Source: Bondarzewia mesenterica (taxonomy: Eukaryota > Basidiomycota > Agaricomycetes > Russulales > Bondarzewiaceae). Taken from it: a stretch of DNA of 64,000 bases. Below the pieces are notes generated by a model. That model worked only from the letters and a program-made list of their open reading frames with translations, was not told the origin of the DNA and searched no databases. Shown here piece after piece: positions 1 to 13,487 of this stretch; position 1 is the first letter of the stretch, and every line of letters begins with the position of its first letter. The stretch is taken from NCBI GenBank assembly GCA_004802705.1, contig SGPL01000010.1, positions 62,001-126,000 of the forward strand. Reading direction: 5' to 3'. The position numbers were made by a program, and so were the translations under genes.

Positions 1-2728
1 GAAGAACAGCCGCGGAAGAAAAGAAGCTATTGGCCAAAAAGGCCGCTGACGCCAAAGAGAAAAAATCGAAAGACTGGGACGAGTTTGTTCGACGGGTCCA
101 TCCTGAACCCCTAGATGGTGCGGCTATTGCACGAGTTGGCCAGGTACGCGTGAAGTATCTTCGCAGTTTCGCCGGGGGCGACATGACCAAATGGGAAGGT
201 GAGATCCTGCGAGCCATCAAGGAAGCTCAAATGGCCGCAGAGACGGTGCTGTCATCCGCACCTAGGCCAGCCTTTGCTCCCGGTCTCAGGGTGCCGGTGC
301 CTCCGATTGCAGTGAATGCGTCAGAAAGGTCAATTGAAGAACTCATCGCCAAACAAGGACCACCTCTACCAAAGCAAGTGTCAAAGCGCAAGAAGCGGGG
401 AAAGAAGAACCGCGCATCCGGTATGTCAGTGTCCAAGTCTGTGTTTTCTGAATTTTGACTGTAGGAACAGAGGACGAAGAGCAACAGGAGACAAAAAGTC
501 GTCCACGCCGACATCGATTCCAGTGGAATAGAGAATACGACGAACTGGCCCGAGACGCGTCCGTGGTTATCAACGCTCGTTGTCGAAATGCGCGACAGGA
601 TTTGTCCGCCTTCGATCAGATATTTCCTGGGGTGCCCAGAAACTCTGTCAGACAACGCGTGGGCCACATGCGAGATTTGCCAAGTATGGAGACGTACATG
701 AAACGGCTGGAAGACCGGTGGTATTCGCTTTGGCTCCAGCATCGTGGCACGCAGTTATTGCCAGATCCTGATCCAAATAACACATCGGAATTCGACCTCA
801 TCAAGCATATCGAATTTCTCCGCAGACATATCGACAAGAATGCCTTGTATGTGCTACAGTATATTCACCTTTCTATGCTTCATATTTATAGCTGTGACAA
901 TATTACAGGCGCGTTGGATATGTGCAACGAGATACAAGTTTTTCTCTACCAGTGGATCTCGCCGAAGAGAGCTGTTCGTGGGAGGTTCTGGAAAAGCCGA
1001 CAACGACACTGCTGTGGGATGTCATGTGGAATCTGAACATCGAGGAAGGCCGCGAGAAGGCTCTGCTCCAGAGTGCATTCGTTACGAATGTGGAAGAGAT
1101 GCCATCGACATCGCACGTTGTCACCGACATCTCACACATCGCGGAGTCGGGTTTGAAGGTTAGTTATCCTCCTCATAGTGTGCCTGTTCATACCGACAGC
1201 ATCTGGACAGATGGTCTTTGGGACACCAAATGACAATTACGACTCCAGTCAAGCCTCAAACCTTTTGCACAGCATTGGCGAGCAAGCAGTATCCATAGCC
1301 AGATCAAATCTTCTGAGTCGTGGAGTTCTCTCGAAGCTCATACGTGATCCTCAAAAAACCAAACCAGGAAGAACATTCAAAATATCGGAAGTGTATGTGC
1401 AATGCTGCCCTTTCACTGATGTTATGAACTATTGACTGAGAACGGGTGCAGGAATCAGAACGCGATAGGTGGCTCTGTTCCCCACGACACCTTTCAAGAT
1501 GCATCCGCTTTGGAAGCATCATACGAAGAACAGGAGTCGACCTGGACTGAATGGCCGCTAATGGCAAATGATGGTGATCTCGCGGCTTTGGTGCACGCAA
1601 CATCTGAGGGAAAGGTATACTCTTGATGTGTATCTGACGAGAAATTATACTGACCGTTTGTCACTAGGTCGACTTCAGAGTCGATACCTCCCAACCAAGA
1701 GCAGCCCGCTCTGCGCTGGACTGGAATAGCAAGAAGGCCGGTGAGTGCACCTGGACTTACGCGATTTTGAGGCGTATGTGATCTAATCACATTACTGGAT
1801 GCTCAGACGACGATCAGATCGAGTCCACTGTTTCTGTTCATTTCCATTCGATTCCGGAAACTGACGCATTTATCTCCGCACCTCGGTCCCATTCTGAATC
1901 CCCGCTTGTACAATATGACCTTCCGGATGGGCTACATGGGCAGACGCTCGATGGATTTCCGGCTATTTGCACAGACAGCATGGTTGGTGTTGTGGATTGC
2001 AAGGCGTGTCTACAGGCAGAGCAGAATGTTCAATTAGCTCGAATGAATGAAGAGGAACGGGAGATTGGTGCTGCTATCTTGACCATCGTACAATCTGCGG
2101 AGTCGCGAGGTGTTTCAAAGAAAACTGTTCTAGTGAGTGATCTTGCAAACATGATTTGATTGATATTGCCGGCCACTCATGTTTGAACAAAGAATCAACT
2201 GAATGCATACGGTCGAAACGATCTTCTGTCCGTGATGGAGCAGCTGATGGATATCACTGTCCCCCTGATCGTCTGCGCGGGTTACTCGACTTTGGTCATC
2301 GTCTCATCTCTTTACGCGCGTACGTGGACAGTCAGTGTTTCGGAAGAGAATCCGGCAAGAGTTTTTCCTCGTCGTTGGCTGGACATCTCCGGCCACAAGA
2401 TGGCTGATATCTGGGACGCCGCTCAGCGTGCAGTGATGGGTCTAATCGTGTACCGTCCAGGCATTTCCCAGGTTGGTCATCTTTGTGTTCATATCCCCTC
2501 TCATCTGATGAACGCGTTGTCTAGGCTGAAATTCGCTGGCGGTTAAGGTCGGTGTATGATAGACAAGAGATCTCCGAGATTTTGCGATATCTTTTAGAGG
2601 ATGGGCTTGCCAAGCGGAGATTCTCTGAGCATTCAAAGATATCTGATAGCGGGATAATTCCGCCAGACGAAGAGGAGGAGAAGCAAACTTTCTGGTTTTT
2701 AGGTGACCGCCATTGGTATCTGGCCTAA
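1..2728 (+). CDS. TFC3: TFIIIC largest subunit (tau138/Tfc3/Sfc3-like), 3' part; 5' end outside window
   Basis: The reading frame is already open at base 3, so the start lies upstream of the window. TFIIIC tau138 binds the B-block of tRNA-type promoters and recruits TFIIIB for RNA polymerase III. What is seen: a Lys-rich stretch, then, after a short intron near 422-467, a conserved block with RFQWNREYDELARDA, VPRNSVRQRVGHMRDL and MKRLEDRWYSLWLQHRGT, which I recognise as the Tfc3/Sfc3 C-terminal region. Further exons carry NPARVFPRRWLDISG and a final winged-helix-like segment with EISEILRYLLEDGLAKRR, ending in HWYLA and TAA at 2726-2728. At least eight short introns interrupt the visible part. 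The family call rests on recognition of the conserved block, not on a search. The upstream B-block winged helix itself is not in the window. Confidence 0.82.
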
Positions 2729-3808
2729 AATTCGTCATTGTAGTGAATTTTTTATGATCATTATCGGTGAGATAGATTTCGGTCGTGATGCGAGCCTGAA
2801 ATGATGCTGATCCTCATTTACAGTTTTGTAGCACTGTCCCACAGCAATGTATAACAGGTACAACCCCATGTTTTCTCACGACTGCTATGTAGCGGAATTC
2901 AAACTTGGTCTGCAGATCAAATATCAGCACGAAGGCCGGCTTTATCCTACCTTTTATTCATTAACCTGGCTTCAGATGACTTTCAAGCTGGTAAAAGACC
3001 ATGTCTTCGAGCGAGAGGCTGAAACAGTCACTGTGCAAGTTAGTTTCAAAAACAAATGACTGGTGGCATGAAGACTGCGGATATCTCGGTGAGTATAAGC
3101 ACCCATCGCTCGCGCTGTAGTTACGCGCTGATGTCGGATGCTGGAAGCAACTTCGACAGCTGGCTATAAACATTTATACTCAACATGATTCCTTTTCAGC
3201 CGAGATCCCCTGGTGACAGTTTCGGCTCACCCACTCATACAAAGCACTGCAAGCCTTGCATATGGGAGCATTGAGAAGCTGTTTGTTGAAATGAAGGAAA
3301 GAGGCTCCGGAGTAAGCTGCTTTGCAGGTTGTACTATGAGGTCGGGTGCGATTGAGAAATGAATTTTACATAAATTTTGATCGCTCGCGGAGTGCCATGG
3401 CGACGGTGTCGCATACAACATTGTAAGTATCCAAAAGCAGAACGATGGCGCCACCGCCACGAGCCCTACAGTAGCTAAGGAGAGGCTGAACGGCCCTAGC
3501 TAAGTCTTCTAGAATCTACACGCTCATTCTCAGCTCTTATTTCCCTTTTCCCTCTCCCTTCAGACAGTTTCACTGCACTCGGCTGGGCCGTTCTCGCAGC
3601 CGTCCTCTTGCCTTTTGCTTGTCTTCTCACCTGATTCTACTCACTTGGCTGGTCTGTATACTCTTTCAACCCCGCCCTAGCGGCAGCACACTCTTTTTCC
3701 CTTGGTCTCAAGGCATTTCTGAACTCGTCTTCGATCGCGGTGAATACAAGGTATCTATGTGTGGGTAACCCATCGCTCAACGCGTTTTTGATCCTGCAGG
3801 CTTCTTCA
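2729..3808. other. Intergenic region with CT-rich promoter tract
   Basis: No coding sequence is supportable here. Small open frames near 2847-3059 and 3227-3460 show no domain, no splice-linked continuation and no credible start context. From about 3530 to 3730 the plus strand is strongly pyrimidine-rich, as is common just upstream of fungal genes. A possible 5'-UTR intron (GT at about 3751, AG at about 3800) would end a few bases before the ATG of the downstream membrane protein gene. Confidence 0.5.
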
Positions 3809-6445
3809 ATGCGTGTGAAGCAGATTTGGTACTATGTTCCTCTCCCAACGAAGCTGAAACTCCTCGTGCGTCAATTTTGCTTCAAATATCGCATTTGCCT
3901 TTCTGGTATTTTTGTTACATCATGATTTTTCCTGTATGCCTGCTAAGGGGCGGCCTGGATAGGTCTACTGAAGGAAGCTGACTGTTTGGTTTGCAGTGGG
4001 AAAGATTGACAGTCTCCCGGATTACGACCATCTATTTTGTATTCTCCCTCCTACACTGTATATTGCAAGTCATATTCCAATCCCAGGCTTTCGTAGTCAA
4101 CAAGCAAGCTGCCGACTTTCTCTACTCTATCGTCCGCGAGGGCAACGCGACAGTGCCTGGCTTCTTTGTCTTTGGCCAAGACTTTCGATATTGCGACCAC
4201 GTTCCCTCCACAGTCAGTGCTGCCTCGTGCCAAATCGTTTGGGACGGTACCGGACAGGGGTCTTCTAGTGGTGACACCGATTTGAATGCGGCAGCTGTCA
4301 AAAACAGTGATATATCCTCATACCTCTCTCAGTCTTCTTATTTGGCTTCTGTCAGTTCAGTATCCGAGGCATCATCATCCGCGCAGACGCTGCAGGCGTT
4401 CCCCACCAGCGCCATCACGAACGCGCCAGCTTCATCGGCTATTACCAGTGCTTCCGAAGCACAGTCATCGGGCAGTACTCCTGCAGCCTCCACAAAAACA
4501 GCTGTAACTGTGACGAAGGTTGTGGTACAGGCACAGCAGGCTACGACTTCTGCCCAGGATCATGGCAAGAACGACGACGAGCATGATGACCGCCATCGCA
4601 GGCGCAATCCTCTAAGCGAGAAGTTGCGCAAGCGCCGTTCTGCGCAGGCGGAAAATACCATCATCCGTGCAATCGACGTCAACGGTCAGACAAAGGTTGC
4701 CTTGAATGGTTTCGGTTTCAATAATGAGACAGTTCTGGATCGAACGTGTGTGAATGCCTTGAACTGGCCCGTACAGTTGTAAGTATCCGTATCCGAGACC
4801 CATGCTCCAGATCACCAATGATATGCGTAGATTGGATAACACGAAGCGGGAAGACATCGCCTTCATTGGCTTCCAATTCTGGGTTTTGGGGATGTCTATC
4901 GTCGCTGTAAGCCGTGCTCAACGATGTTTAGTTGTAATCAACGCTCATCTGCCTGCAGTTACTGAACGAGTCGATCCCACACATGTACGTGCCTGCCGTG
5001 GCAAGTGTTATATGCATTTTACTGACAATAGTTGGGTATCGCAGTATCGCATCCCTCCTCACTCACTTGTCCGCAACAGCATGGGCAGGATTTCAGGTCT
5101 GGAACACGACGGCATTCCACGACGACTTCAGACGCCTTACAACGAACGGCGTTTGCGGAATAAACCTTCTGCCTTCGTACTGGTCCGATCGTTCGAAAGC
5201 TGAGATACCCAGCTTGGCTTTGAATGCCGCTGGGTTACTTGTGTCCGTTTTCTTGTCATGGAGATTGATCAAGGTCTGTCATGTTCATGTCAGGCAAAAT
5301 GTCAACAAATACTTATCTGATATTATCGGTAGCTGTTCGGCTGGCAGACGTTCAAGCGCATTGGGGCCTCAAGGAGCATCAATCGCATCTACAAACTCGT
5401 ATTGATACTGTCAATCGCTATTCAATTAGCGTTGTTCTTTGTCGTTTCGTCATTGGCCTTGTGGCTTGATCAACTTTGCAACGGGGCCATCGCCCGTTTG
5501 GCTACCAATGCCAAGTTATATAAAGCTTTATTCATCATCGTCTCATTGGTAGGTCTACAGTCATTCGTTTCAACCAAGTGTTAACTTCTGTGATACAGTT
5601 ACTTACACCCTGGCTACTGACAGTAAGCTCTTCATTACTCTGATAATACCCCAGCTTCTGATATATTATCCAAAAGGGATGGTTTGCCGTTCGAAGGGAA
5701 CTCAAGATACCCATGGCGGTGTTCTTGGTCCTTTCTGGTGCTTACCTTGTTGGTTGGGGTGCCATGTTTGATTCCACAACATTCCGATGGACGTTTGTCC
5801 AGTGGCGGTTCTTCAGCGTTGTCATCTCGCTCTCCATCGCGTTGACCCTGATAACCTTTGTACTTGGTATCGTGTGCTGGCACAATTTCGGTCGTGGCTT
5901 AACTCGTTACTGTCCGTATACTCACGTCAACCTGACTTGACCGCATCAGTGATTGACGTTGCCTGTCCACAGTGAATGCACAGGAGCCCCTCCCTGGCGA
6001 TGACTTTGTCCCAGTCGGGCCAGGCCAGACATACCAGGACCCGGAGAAGGTCAATTTCCCGTCCAGTGACCGACCTATCCCGACGTTCTCCGCCACGTTC
6101 GGCACTGGCTCTGAGGTCCCGCCTCCCAGCCAGATGCGCTTTGGACCACGCCAGCTGGGTCCTCGATTCTTCAACACGCAAGCGCAGCCGTTCGAGACGT
6201 CACCGATCGAGACGAGCCCAATCACGAGCCCACCTACCGCTCATTATGGCTCGCTGCCGACGTACGACAGCCATAGCTCTACTAAGGGACAGCCCCTCGT
6301 GCGTCATGGGAGCAGTGGAAGCTATTCGAGTGTGGCCAGCACGAGCGAGCAGCCGTCGGTAGGAGCAGACAGTTTGACTAGGATGATTAGTAACGCCACT
6401 AGTGGAGAGTCAATAGGTGGACGGCCGCGCTGGGTTATTGAGTAG
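3809..6445 (+). CDS. Multi-pass membrane protein with Ser-rich ectodomain, unknown function
   Basis: I do not recognise the family. The start is ATG 3809, joined by an intron (3866-3996) to a hydrophobic segment (ITTIYFVFSLLHCILQVIF, about residues 28-48). A roughly 200-residue Ser/Ala/Thr-rich region follows, with a few cysteines and a basic run RKRRS (about residues 230-234) that resembles a Kex2/furin site. Then come about seven more hydrophobic segments (for example FIGFQFWVLGMSIVA, VASVICILLTIVG, AAGLLVSVFLSW, LILSIAIQLALFFVV, MAVFLVLSGAYLVGW, VVISLSIALTLITFVL) and a hydrophilic Ser/Pro-rich tail of about 155 residues ending at TAG 6443-6445. Six or more introns keep frame. The layout, one N-terminal segment, an ectodomain, about seven helices and a cytosolic tail, would suit a receptor or transporter, but this is only topology. 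Transporter or sensor roles cannot be separated from sequence alone. Confidence 0.75.
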
Positions 6446-6780
6446 CCCTATTTATTATGTTCTAACCTTTGAAGCTGCCATTTTCAAGACCACAGGGTGG
6501 TTTTTTCTTTGTCGTCGTTGTCGTTATTGAATTGTACCATCTGCTTTTTACTTCGTCAGTTGTTTGTCTCTCCGCTGTGCTTATAGATATTCTCTTTGCA
6601 TGAACGATGTCAATAGTCCTTACGACCACGGCGTGTATACGAAATCAATAAGGATACATGGACAAAGGCGGGTAAAGTCGTTGGATACATACATGGAGTA
6701 GGTGCGATGCAGAGGAGTTAGGCTACAGAAATAATACAAAAACAGTGCTAAGGAAGTGAGGGGGAAGGATGGGGTCATGG
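6446..6780. other. Convergent 3' intergenic region
   Basis: This stretch separates the stop codons of two convergent genes and presumably holds both 3' UTRs and polyadenylation sites. I see no ORF, repeat or RNA gene in it. Confidence 0.5.
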
Positions 6781-9700
6781 TCAAGGATTAAGTCGTGGGA
6801 TGTCAGGAGCTTCTGGGGCATCAGTCACGGGATCTCCCCTTGAGACAGGCGTTTCTACCGGGGAAAGACTCGGGGATGCCAACTTCATCGCCTCAACCTC
6901 CTTCTCCTGGATGATGGCGGCCTGGCGCGCGACTGTGGCAGACCTGTAGGTCTCCTCGGGCGGCATCTCGACAGGAGGGCTGGTGGCCATCTCCGCCTCT
7001 TCGTAATTGAGCAGGGCTTCGCGGAACTCGAGCATCCACGGATGGTACATGAGCTCGGTGGCAGTCGGTCGCGTCATGGGATCGAGAATTAGGCATTGTT
7101 GGATGAAGTCGATGCCCAGCTCACTCAGCTGGCCTGGTTCTGGCAAAGGGGGGTGTTGGGTGGCAACACCAATGTGGAACATGATCGCCCTAAAAGATTC
7201 GATATGAATTCGTAAGCGCACAGGCAAGAAAATTGCGAGGAGCCGTCACTCACCATTCGTTATCAAGATGGCTCCATGGCTTCCTCCCCGTCGCAAATTC
7301 AAGAACGACGCATCCAAGGGACCAGATGTCCATGGCGCCATGGCGGCCGCGCGTGTCGTTCTTGATGACTTCTGGTGACATGTACATCGGAGTACCCGTC
7401 AGACTGTTATTCATCCCCAGGCCGCCACCCATGACACCATCTACCGAACGGCGGGAACGTTGTATGGACCGCTGATTTTTGGCAAGAATCTTTGCCGCAC
7501 CAAAGTCGACGAATTTGATCACTCCGAGGTGATCCAAGAGAATGTCTAAAGATATGTCAGTTTGTATACCTAACACCGTCAGATGATAAGAAAGTGAAAC
7601 TAACTGTCGGGCTTAATATCGCGATGAGCAATTCCCTTTGAATGCAAATATGCAAGCCCTTCGAGCATCTGCATGGTGTAAACCTGGATGATACCTTCAT
7701 CCTCAATTCGACCATGCTCCAATAAGGCTGCCAAACTGCCGCCTTGGCAGTATTCTTCGAAGATGTAAACCTTGTCTCGATGCACCTCGATCCCATAATA
7801 CTCGACGACGTTGGGATGGTGCAACATCTCCATTACCCGCAGTTCGTCGCGGATCTGCGTATACAAATTTGGGAGACCGGACACCTCCTGAAACTTGATC
7901 TCCTTGACGGCCATGAGAGACCCCGAGTCCAAATTGACGGCCAAATACACGGAACCGAAGGCTCCTGAGCCAATAAATCTACCTTGCTGCCATCGTATTG
8001 AGATGTTCGAACTGAAGGATGCGAGGAATACCAATGACCGATCGCCCAATTTATCATCATCGAGAACGCGACCTGCAAGGCGCTGCTCTATCGTAATCTC
8101 TGCTCGTTTGTTCTCGAGCTCTTCGAGAGCCCGCATTGTCCGTTCCCAGAACTTGATGACCGATGGGTCAACGTAACCCTTCGAAACTACATGGTCATGG
8201 CCCTTGACGGACGGGTAAGTCGCGGAACGCAAGAGCTCGTCATCCGCGTCTAGTGAATCCTCGGCTGGTTGCCGTAACCACCGCTCTTTCTCCTTCGAAG
8301 CCTCGCTGGATCGCGCACCCAGGATGTCAAAATGGCTGATCAGAAGTGTCATACAGCTTGCGACCTTCTGTCGCAGCATCTCGAACTGATCGTCGGGGAG
8401 CTGAAGGATATTGTCACGTTGCGTGCGGTGTAGAGCGAATTCCAGCGCGTTGACCGCCCATTTGAACGTCTTGCGATCGTTCGGGTCGCAGTCGTCGCAT
8501 ATGAATGAGACCCAGGAGATGGAGAGTTTGATCAGCAGACGATTGAACTTTAGCAACGTCGCACGATCCATGTACTTCTGAACATGTTGGCCATGCTCGG
8601 ATGCGAAAAGATACCAGTTCTCCAATAGATCCTGCCGCTTGCGCGCGGAGCGGAGCGCGACCCGTACGTTGTGCACGGACTCGACGATGGATTCCGCCAA
8701 ACGATTCGTTGCACGACCGATCTTTCGCAGCTCGCGATTGACGCCAGGAAGGTGAGCTTGCTGGTCTGTAATGCATGTCAATGGCTGGAGGACAGTCTCG
8801 ACCGGCTGACCGTCTTCGTCCACAGATATGAAGAACTCGGCGAATTCCTTTTTTGCCAAAACTAATCGATGCTGAGAACCATCGGCGATGAGACGGACGC
8901 GATTATCCTTCAATTCCAAATTGATCCTTGGAATTTCAAGCATGAGAACCAAGCCGTTCCAGAGAAAACGTTCTCGGGGAGATAGCACGAGGAGATAACC
9001 AGCTTCGTCAGGGTACTCCGTATCCAGGTCGTAGATCTCCACCACTTTACGTCCATCGTCCTCCAACAGCTCGGTGACATGGAACGCCTCCAAGAGAATG
9101 CGACGGATATACTCTGGATGCTCCCGCAAGGTACGTGAAGCCACGATATATGTCCCTTCCTCCTCAAAGGTCTGAGTGTACACCAGGAAGTGATCGGTTT
9201 CAACGAGATGGGAAATGAAGAGATCAAGGGGAACGCCTTCGAGCGTGTATTCGGCTGAGTTACTGAATCTCTGGTTGAGGACCCTGTATGTGAAATCAGT
9301 AAGAATCTAAGTTCTGCGACAGATGTGCGACGACGTTTACCTGACAAAACGTTGCAATTTACGATAACGCAACCGGACGCTGTCAAGAATTTTCCCATAC
9401 CAGTTGACCATCTGCTCATCACTCATGCCACTTCGTCCATTCGGGGTAGCTTCTCTATGGCCATCTAATGATGAGCGAGATTCCATCTTGTCGGCTGTAG
9501 GAACCTTCAACTGCGTGTCGAAGAAGTTGGTGACGCGGACCATGAGTTTATTGGTTAGCGCACTAGCATGATGTTAGAGGAGGAAGAAATGACGAAGAGG
9601 TACCGTACGTACCAGAGTTGCTCTGCAACCATGGAGGCACCACCGGCAGCAGTCAAGGCAACATCGTTAAAAGTCGCCCACTGGGCTTCAAGGACGTCTG

Positions 9701-11243
9701 TTTCCTTGAAGTAAATGTCCCGGGCACCACTTTTCAGTTTCCAATGTATGAGCCTGAACAAAAACGTCAAAGCTTCGAGTACTGAGGAGTCGTAGTCCTC
9801 GCTAATGCATGGAGGTAGAGCCCAATTCCCGTTAGGGTCAGGAGACAGAAATGCCTCATATTGTCGTTTCAGTGTGCATGCAATGCCGATATTAAGCTTT
9901 AGGTCGTCCGTCATTTGGTCAATGATGAGAACCTCTGGATCTTTGAGCTTCTGTGCATATTCCAAGCGTACACGTAAACTAGCTTGGGCGAGCTGTGTTG
10001 GGAATGAGATAAGGGGGATGAGTTCGCGTTCGAAAGTCGGAAGGCCCATTTTCTTGAACTGGGTGGCGAGATTGACCTGTGCATCGCGAGCGGTGCCAAT
10101 GAGAGAATGGACAGTGGTCATAAAGCCCTTTGCAAAGGTCATCTGGATAGATTCCTCCTTCAAGAGCCGCTCCAGGAAAGGAGAGCCATCCGACAATGGT
10201 GTCCGTTCAGCATGAGAGTCCGCGTCTGAGTGTAGTTGTGGCGCGTCTGGTCCGGTACCAGGGGCAGAAACATTCAGCGTTTCACTGCCTGTCCATTTCC
10301 GCAGGATGTTAATCTGGTGACGAAGGGATGTGAAGACATTGGACCAAGTTATAAGAGCATCCCGCAAAGCCTGAAATTCGCTGTCGGCGACAACTGGTTT
10401 GTCAAGCTGAAACGCCTTGAGATTTGGATAAAGAGAATGTACGACGTCCAAATGGCGGATGACCTCGTTAACCTGCCCAAGAGCAGCCGCACCTGGGTCC
10501 GCCGCAGTGTAGATGTCTTTCGCATGAAAAGCTAGCACCTCATGAATGACATGGTCGACGGTCCTCAACCGGCGTTCCTCCAACTTTTTCCTTTCCTCCT
10601 CTTCCGTTTTGCCTCTGACCTTCGCACGAATCTCGAGCCAGATATTGATATGAACGTTATTTGACTCTTGGTCAGAGGACGCGAGGGCCGTAGCTATACG
10701 CGTCTTCTCGGACTTGAGCACGTCGCCATCAAGCACAGAAGCAAGCATCGTCTGCCATTCCAACCGTTCCCTATCCTCCAAAGTTTCGGGCTCAATTGGT
10801 TCTGAGTCGAGCATGAGAGATGAGAATTTGTCCCGAGAATCGCCGGCCAGAGGACGACCCAACTCCTCCTCATCGCTATCACCTCCCGCGTCAACGAGCT
10901 GACCCAAGCCCCTGTAGAAATAGTGACTGTCGGGGTCATTCCTGGGATCGTCTTCGGACCCGGACCTGTAACGCTGTAAAAATTGAGAATAGATGTCATG
11001 GTATTTGGCGCTATACTGGGGCATATTGGACGAGGACGAGGACGGCATGGTGGGCACACTGGAAGAGCCGGTTCCAGGTACATAGGAGTTCTTATGCCGA
11101 GATTTATGGCGACTGGTTAGAGAATTATTGCCTGTGGACGAGGTAGCGGTGTACGAGACAGATCGTGTGGGCCAGTCCACTTCGTCTTCGTTGCCGTCAA
11201 CTGCCTCAGCGTGGGGAAACAGGGTCGGAATATGTCGTGGCAT
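6781..11243 (-). CDS. SSK2: MAP kinase kinase kinase of the HOG stress pathway (Ssk2/Ssk22/Wis4 type)
   Basis: A STE11-class Ser/Thr kinase that phosphorylates the Pbs2-type MAPKK in the osmotic and oxidative stress cascade. The C-terminal kinase domain shows the Gly loop GSGAFG, catalytic Lys in MAVKEIKF, HRDIKP split by an intron, DFGAAK, an activation loop with GTPMYMSPEV, and DIWSLGCVV. Ahead of it is a long regulatory region (about 900 residues) typical of Ssk2/Wis4, with a Ser-rich N-terminus and helical blocks such as RVTNFFDTQLKV and MVNWYGKILDSVRLRYRKL. The stop is TCA (minus-strand TGA) at 6781-6783. I place the start at ATG 11243 (MPRHIPTLFPH), because the frame upstream of it has only a TTG. 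Introns lie near 9568-9614, 9284-9342, 7560-7605 and 7190-7255. An additional short first exon upstream cannot be excluded. Confidence 0.9.
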
Positions 11244-11494
11244 AGGGCAAAACGTCTGGCAGCACAGAAGCCGCGGGGAATAGAGGTGGGTTGCAAGCAA
11301 GGATGCTGGCAGTACTTACTAGGGCATGTACACGACAAGTCTCAGATAAGTCTGTTGGGTCATCATGAGCTTTCTATTTTTGGCTTCTCAGTCTTTAACG
11401 CGGCGGCCCGGAATCAGTGCCCTTGCTCCCCGACCTCTCAATTTGCAGACTTGCAACTAACCACGCTTTCTTCATCCACTGCTCAGCAGCAAAC

Positions 11495-13487
11495 ATGGGA
11501 GTTGTCGAGAAGGTTTGTTCTCAAAAATATTGTGCTACGACCTTACGATCATCTCACATACCTTCCCTACAGATCAAGGAGATAGAGGGTAAGTGCCGGC
11601 TCTTTGTCTACAGATGATCGTGAATCTCACGCGAAAGCTGCTGTAGAGGAGATGGCGAGGAGTAAGTACATCACCCGCCAACCCACTTTTTTTGCCATCT
11701 TAACTTCGTCTAAGCTCAAAAGAATAAGGTAATCTCTCTACGATCCAATGGAGAACGAGACCAAAGACCAACCAGACCAAGTAGGCTACGGAATATCACT
11801 TGGGTCTTCTCAAAGCCAAGCTTGCGCGATATCGTGCTCAGCTCCTTGAGCCCACAACAAAGTCCGGTGGCGGCGGTACTGGATTTGACGTACAGAAGTC
11901 GGGAGATGCTAGAGTGGCACTAATTGGATTTCCCTCTGTTGGGAAGGTACGCTGCACCCTTCGGTATTCTGTATATCGGGAAATCTGATTCCTCCATAGT
12001 CAACCCTTTTGAGCAAGATTACACACACAGCGTCTGAAACGGCCGCGTATGAATTCACAACGTTAACAGTACGTCCCACTCTGCGAGAAACAAGGCTACA
12101 TGCTAGACTTCCATGCTTCACAGGCCATTCCCGGTGTCATTGAGTATCAGGGTGCCCGCATCCAACTTCTAGATCTTCCAGGTATCGTGGAAGGTGCTAG
12201 TCAAGGCCGTGGTCGTGGACGACAGGTCGTTTCGACTGCGAAGACGGCCGACTTGATCTTAATCATGCTTGACGCGACAAAATCAGAAGAACAACGGCGT
12301 TTATTGGAGATCGAGTTGGACGCCGTCGGAATTCGATTGAACAAAAGAAAGCCTGACGTCGTGTTTAAACGCAAGACCACAGGAGGAGTAAGTCTCATCG
12401 ACTATAACGCGGGACGTGAGGTCTGATTGTCTCGTCTCTTCCTTGTAGATCACTGTGAGCTGTTTTCCACTATCACTGTCAATATCTCACCACAATAAGA
12501 TAGTTTACTTCTACAGTCAAGCTGACTCAAACGGACGAGAAGACTATCCGCACGATACTCGCCGGCTGTGCGTGATGAATTCTTGTGTGTGAGACTCCGT
12601 GTCTGACTATAGGCGCGCCACAGACAAGCTCCACAACTGCGACGTGATGATCAGAGAAGATGTATGTTCATGAACCATAATCGTTGCACGTATTCAATGC
12701 TCACTAACGTTTCCATAGATCACCACAGACGAGTTTATTGACGTATTGATAGGTGCGGGTTCTGATTGTCCCCTAGTAGTCCTCACGGTCTTATCTCAAT
12801 ATGGATAGGAACCCGCAAATATATACCTTGCCTTTGTATGCTCATTTGGCCGGTCCCGTTTTCGCATAGATTGATCCCATGTCCAACTTTCAGACGTGTA
12901 CAACAAGATCGATGCGATCAGCTTGGAACAAATGGACAAGCTTGCTCACGAGGGCCATACTGTGGTGATCAGCTGTGAGATGGACTTGAAGTAAGCGCGC
13001 CTTGGCTGCCTAGTCCCTCGGACGCAGACTCACCGGCTACAGCCTAACCTACCTCATCGAACGTATCTGGGAGGATCTTGATCTTGTGAAAGTATACACC
13101 AAAAAGCGAGGCGCTCATCCGGACCTGGAGGATCCTATCTGCATGCGAAAGGGGTCCACCATTGATGACGTTTGTAATGGCATCCACAGGTCACTGGCTG
13201 CCAATTTCCGCTACGCGTTGGTCTGGTGCGTGTGTAGTATTTTTCTGTTCGTCTCACGCTAACAATGTTGTATATCTTAGGGTGAGACAGCTGCCAGTAT
13301 CCCCCTTGTGCCACTCACATTCTTTTCACAGGGAAAATCGTCCAAGTTCTCACCACATGCACAGAAGGTTGGCCTCAATCATCTTGTTCAGGACGAAGAC
13401 GTTGTATCGAGTCAGTCTAGAATCTCTCCGTTCTTCCCGCTTTCAACATGCTAATCAATGGGACTTTCTCTAGTATTTACCAAATGA
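11495..13487 (+). CDS. RBG1: DRG-family GTPase Rbg1/DRG1
   Basis: Developmentally regulated GTP-binding protein, an OBG-HflX-like GTPase that associates with ribosomes through a Tma46/DFRP1-type partner. The start MGVVEK at 11495 is followed by several very short exons that join to KIKEIEEEMARTQKNKATEYH, the conserved DRG N-terminus (split here by four introns). G motifs: G1 GFPSVGKST (spliced at GK), G2/T region [12 protein letters not shown]3 [18 protein letters not shown]. Later exons give [30 protein letters not shown], a DxxNKIDAI-like G4 region, a TGS domain with [16 protein letters not shown], and [15 protein letters not shown]. The stop TGA is at 13485-13487 after an intron inside the last codons (SIFTK). 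At least ten introns interrupt a protein of about 365 aa, which is the family length. Confidence 0.95.

Noticed and set aside
2847..3059. Open frame of 70 codons downstream of the TFIIIC subunit gene
   Set aside because: It is short, has no recognisable similarity and no linked exons, and sits in a probable 3' flank.
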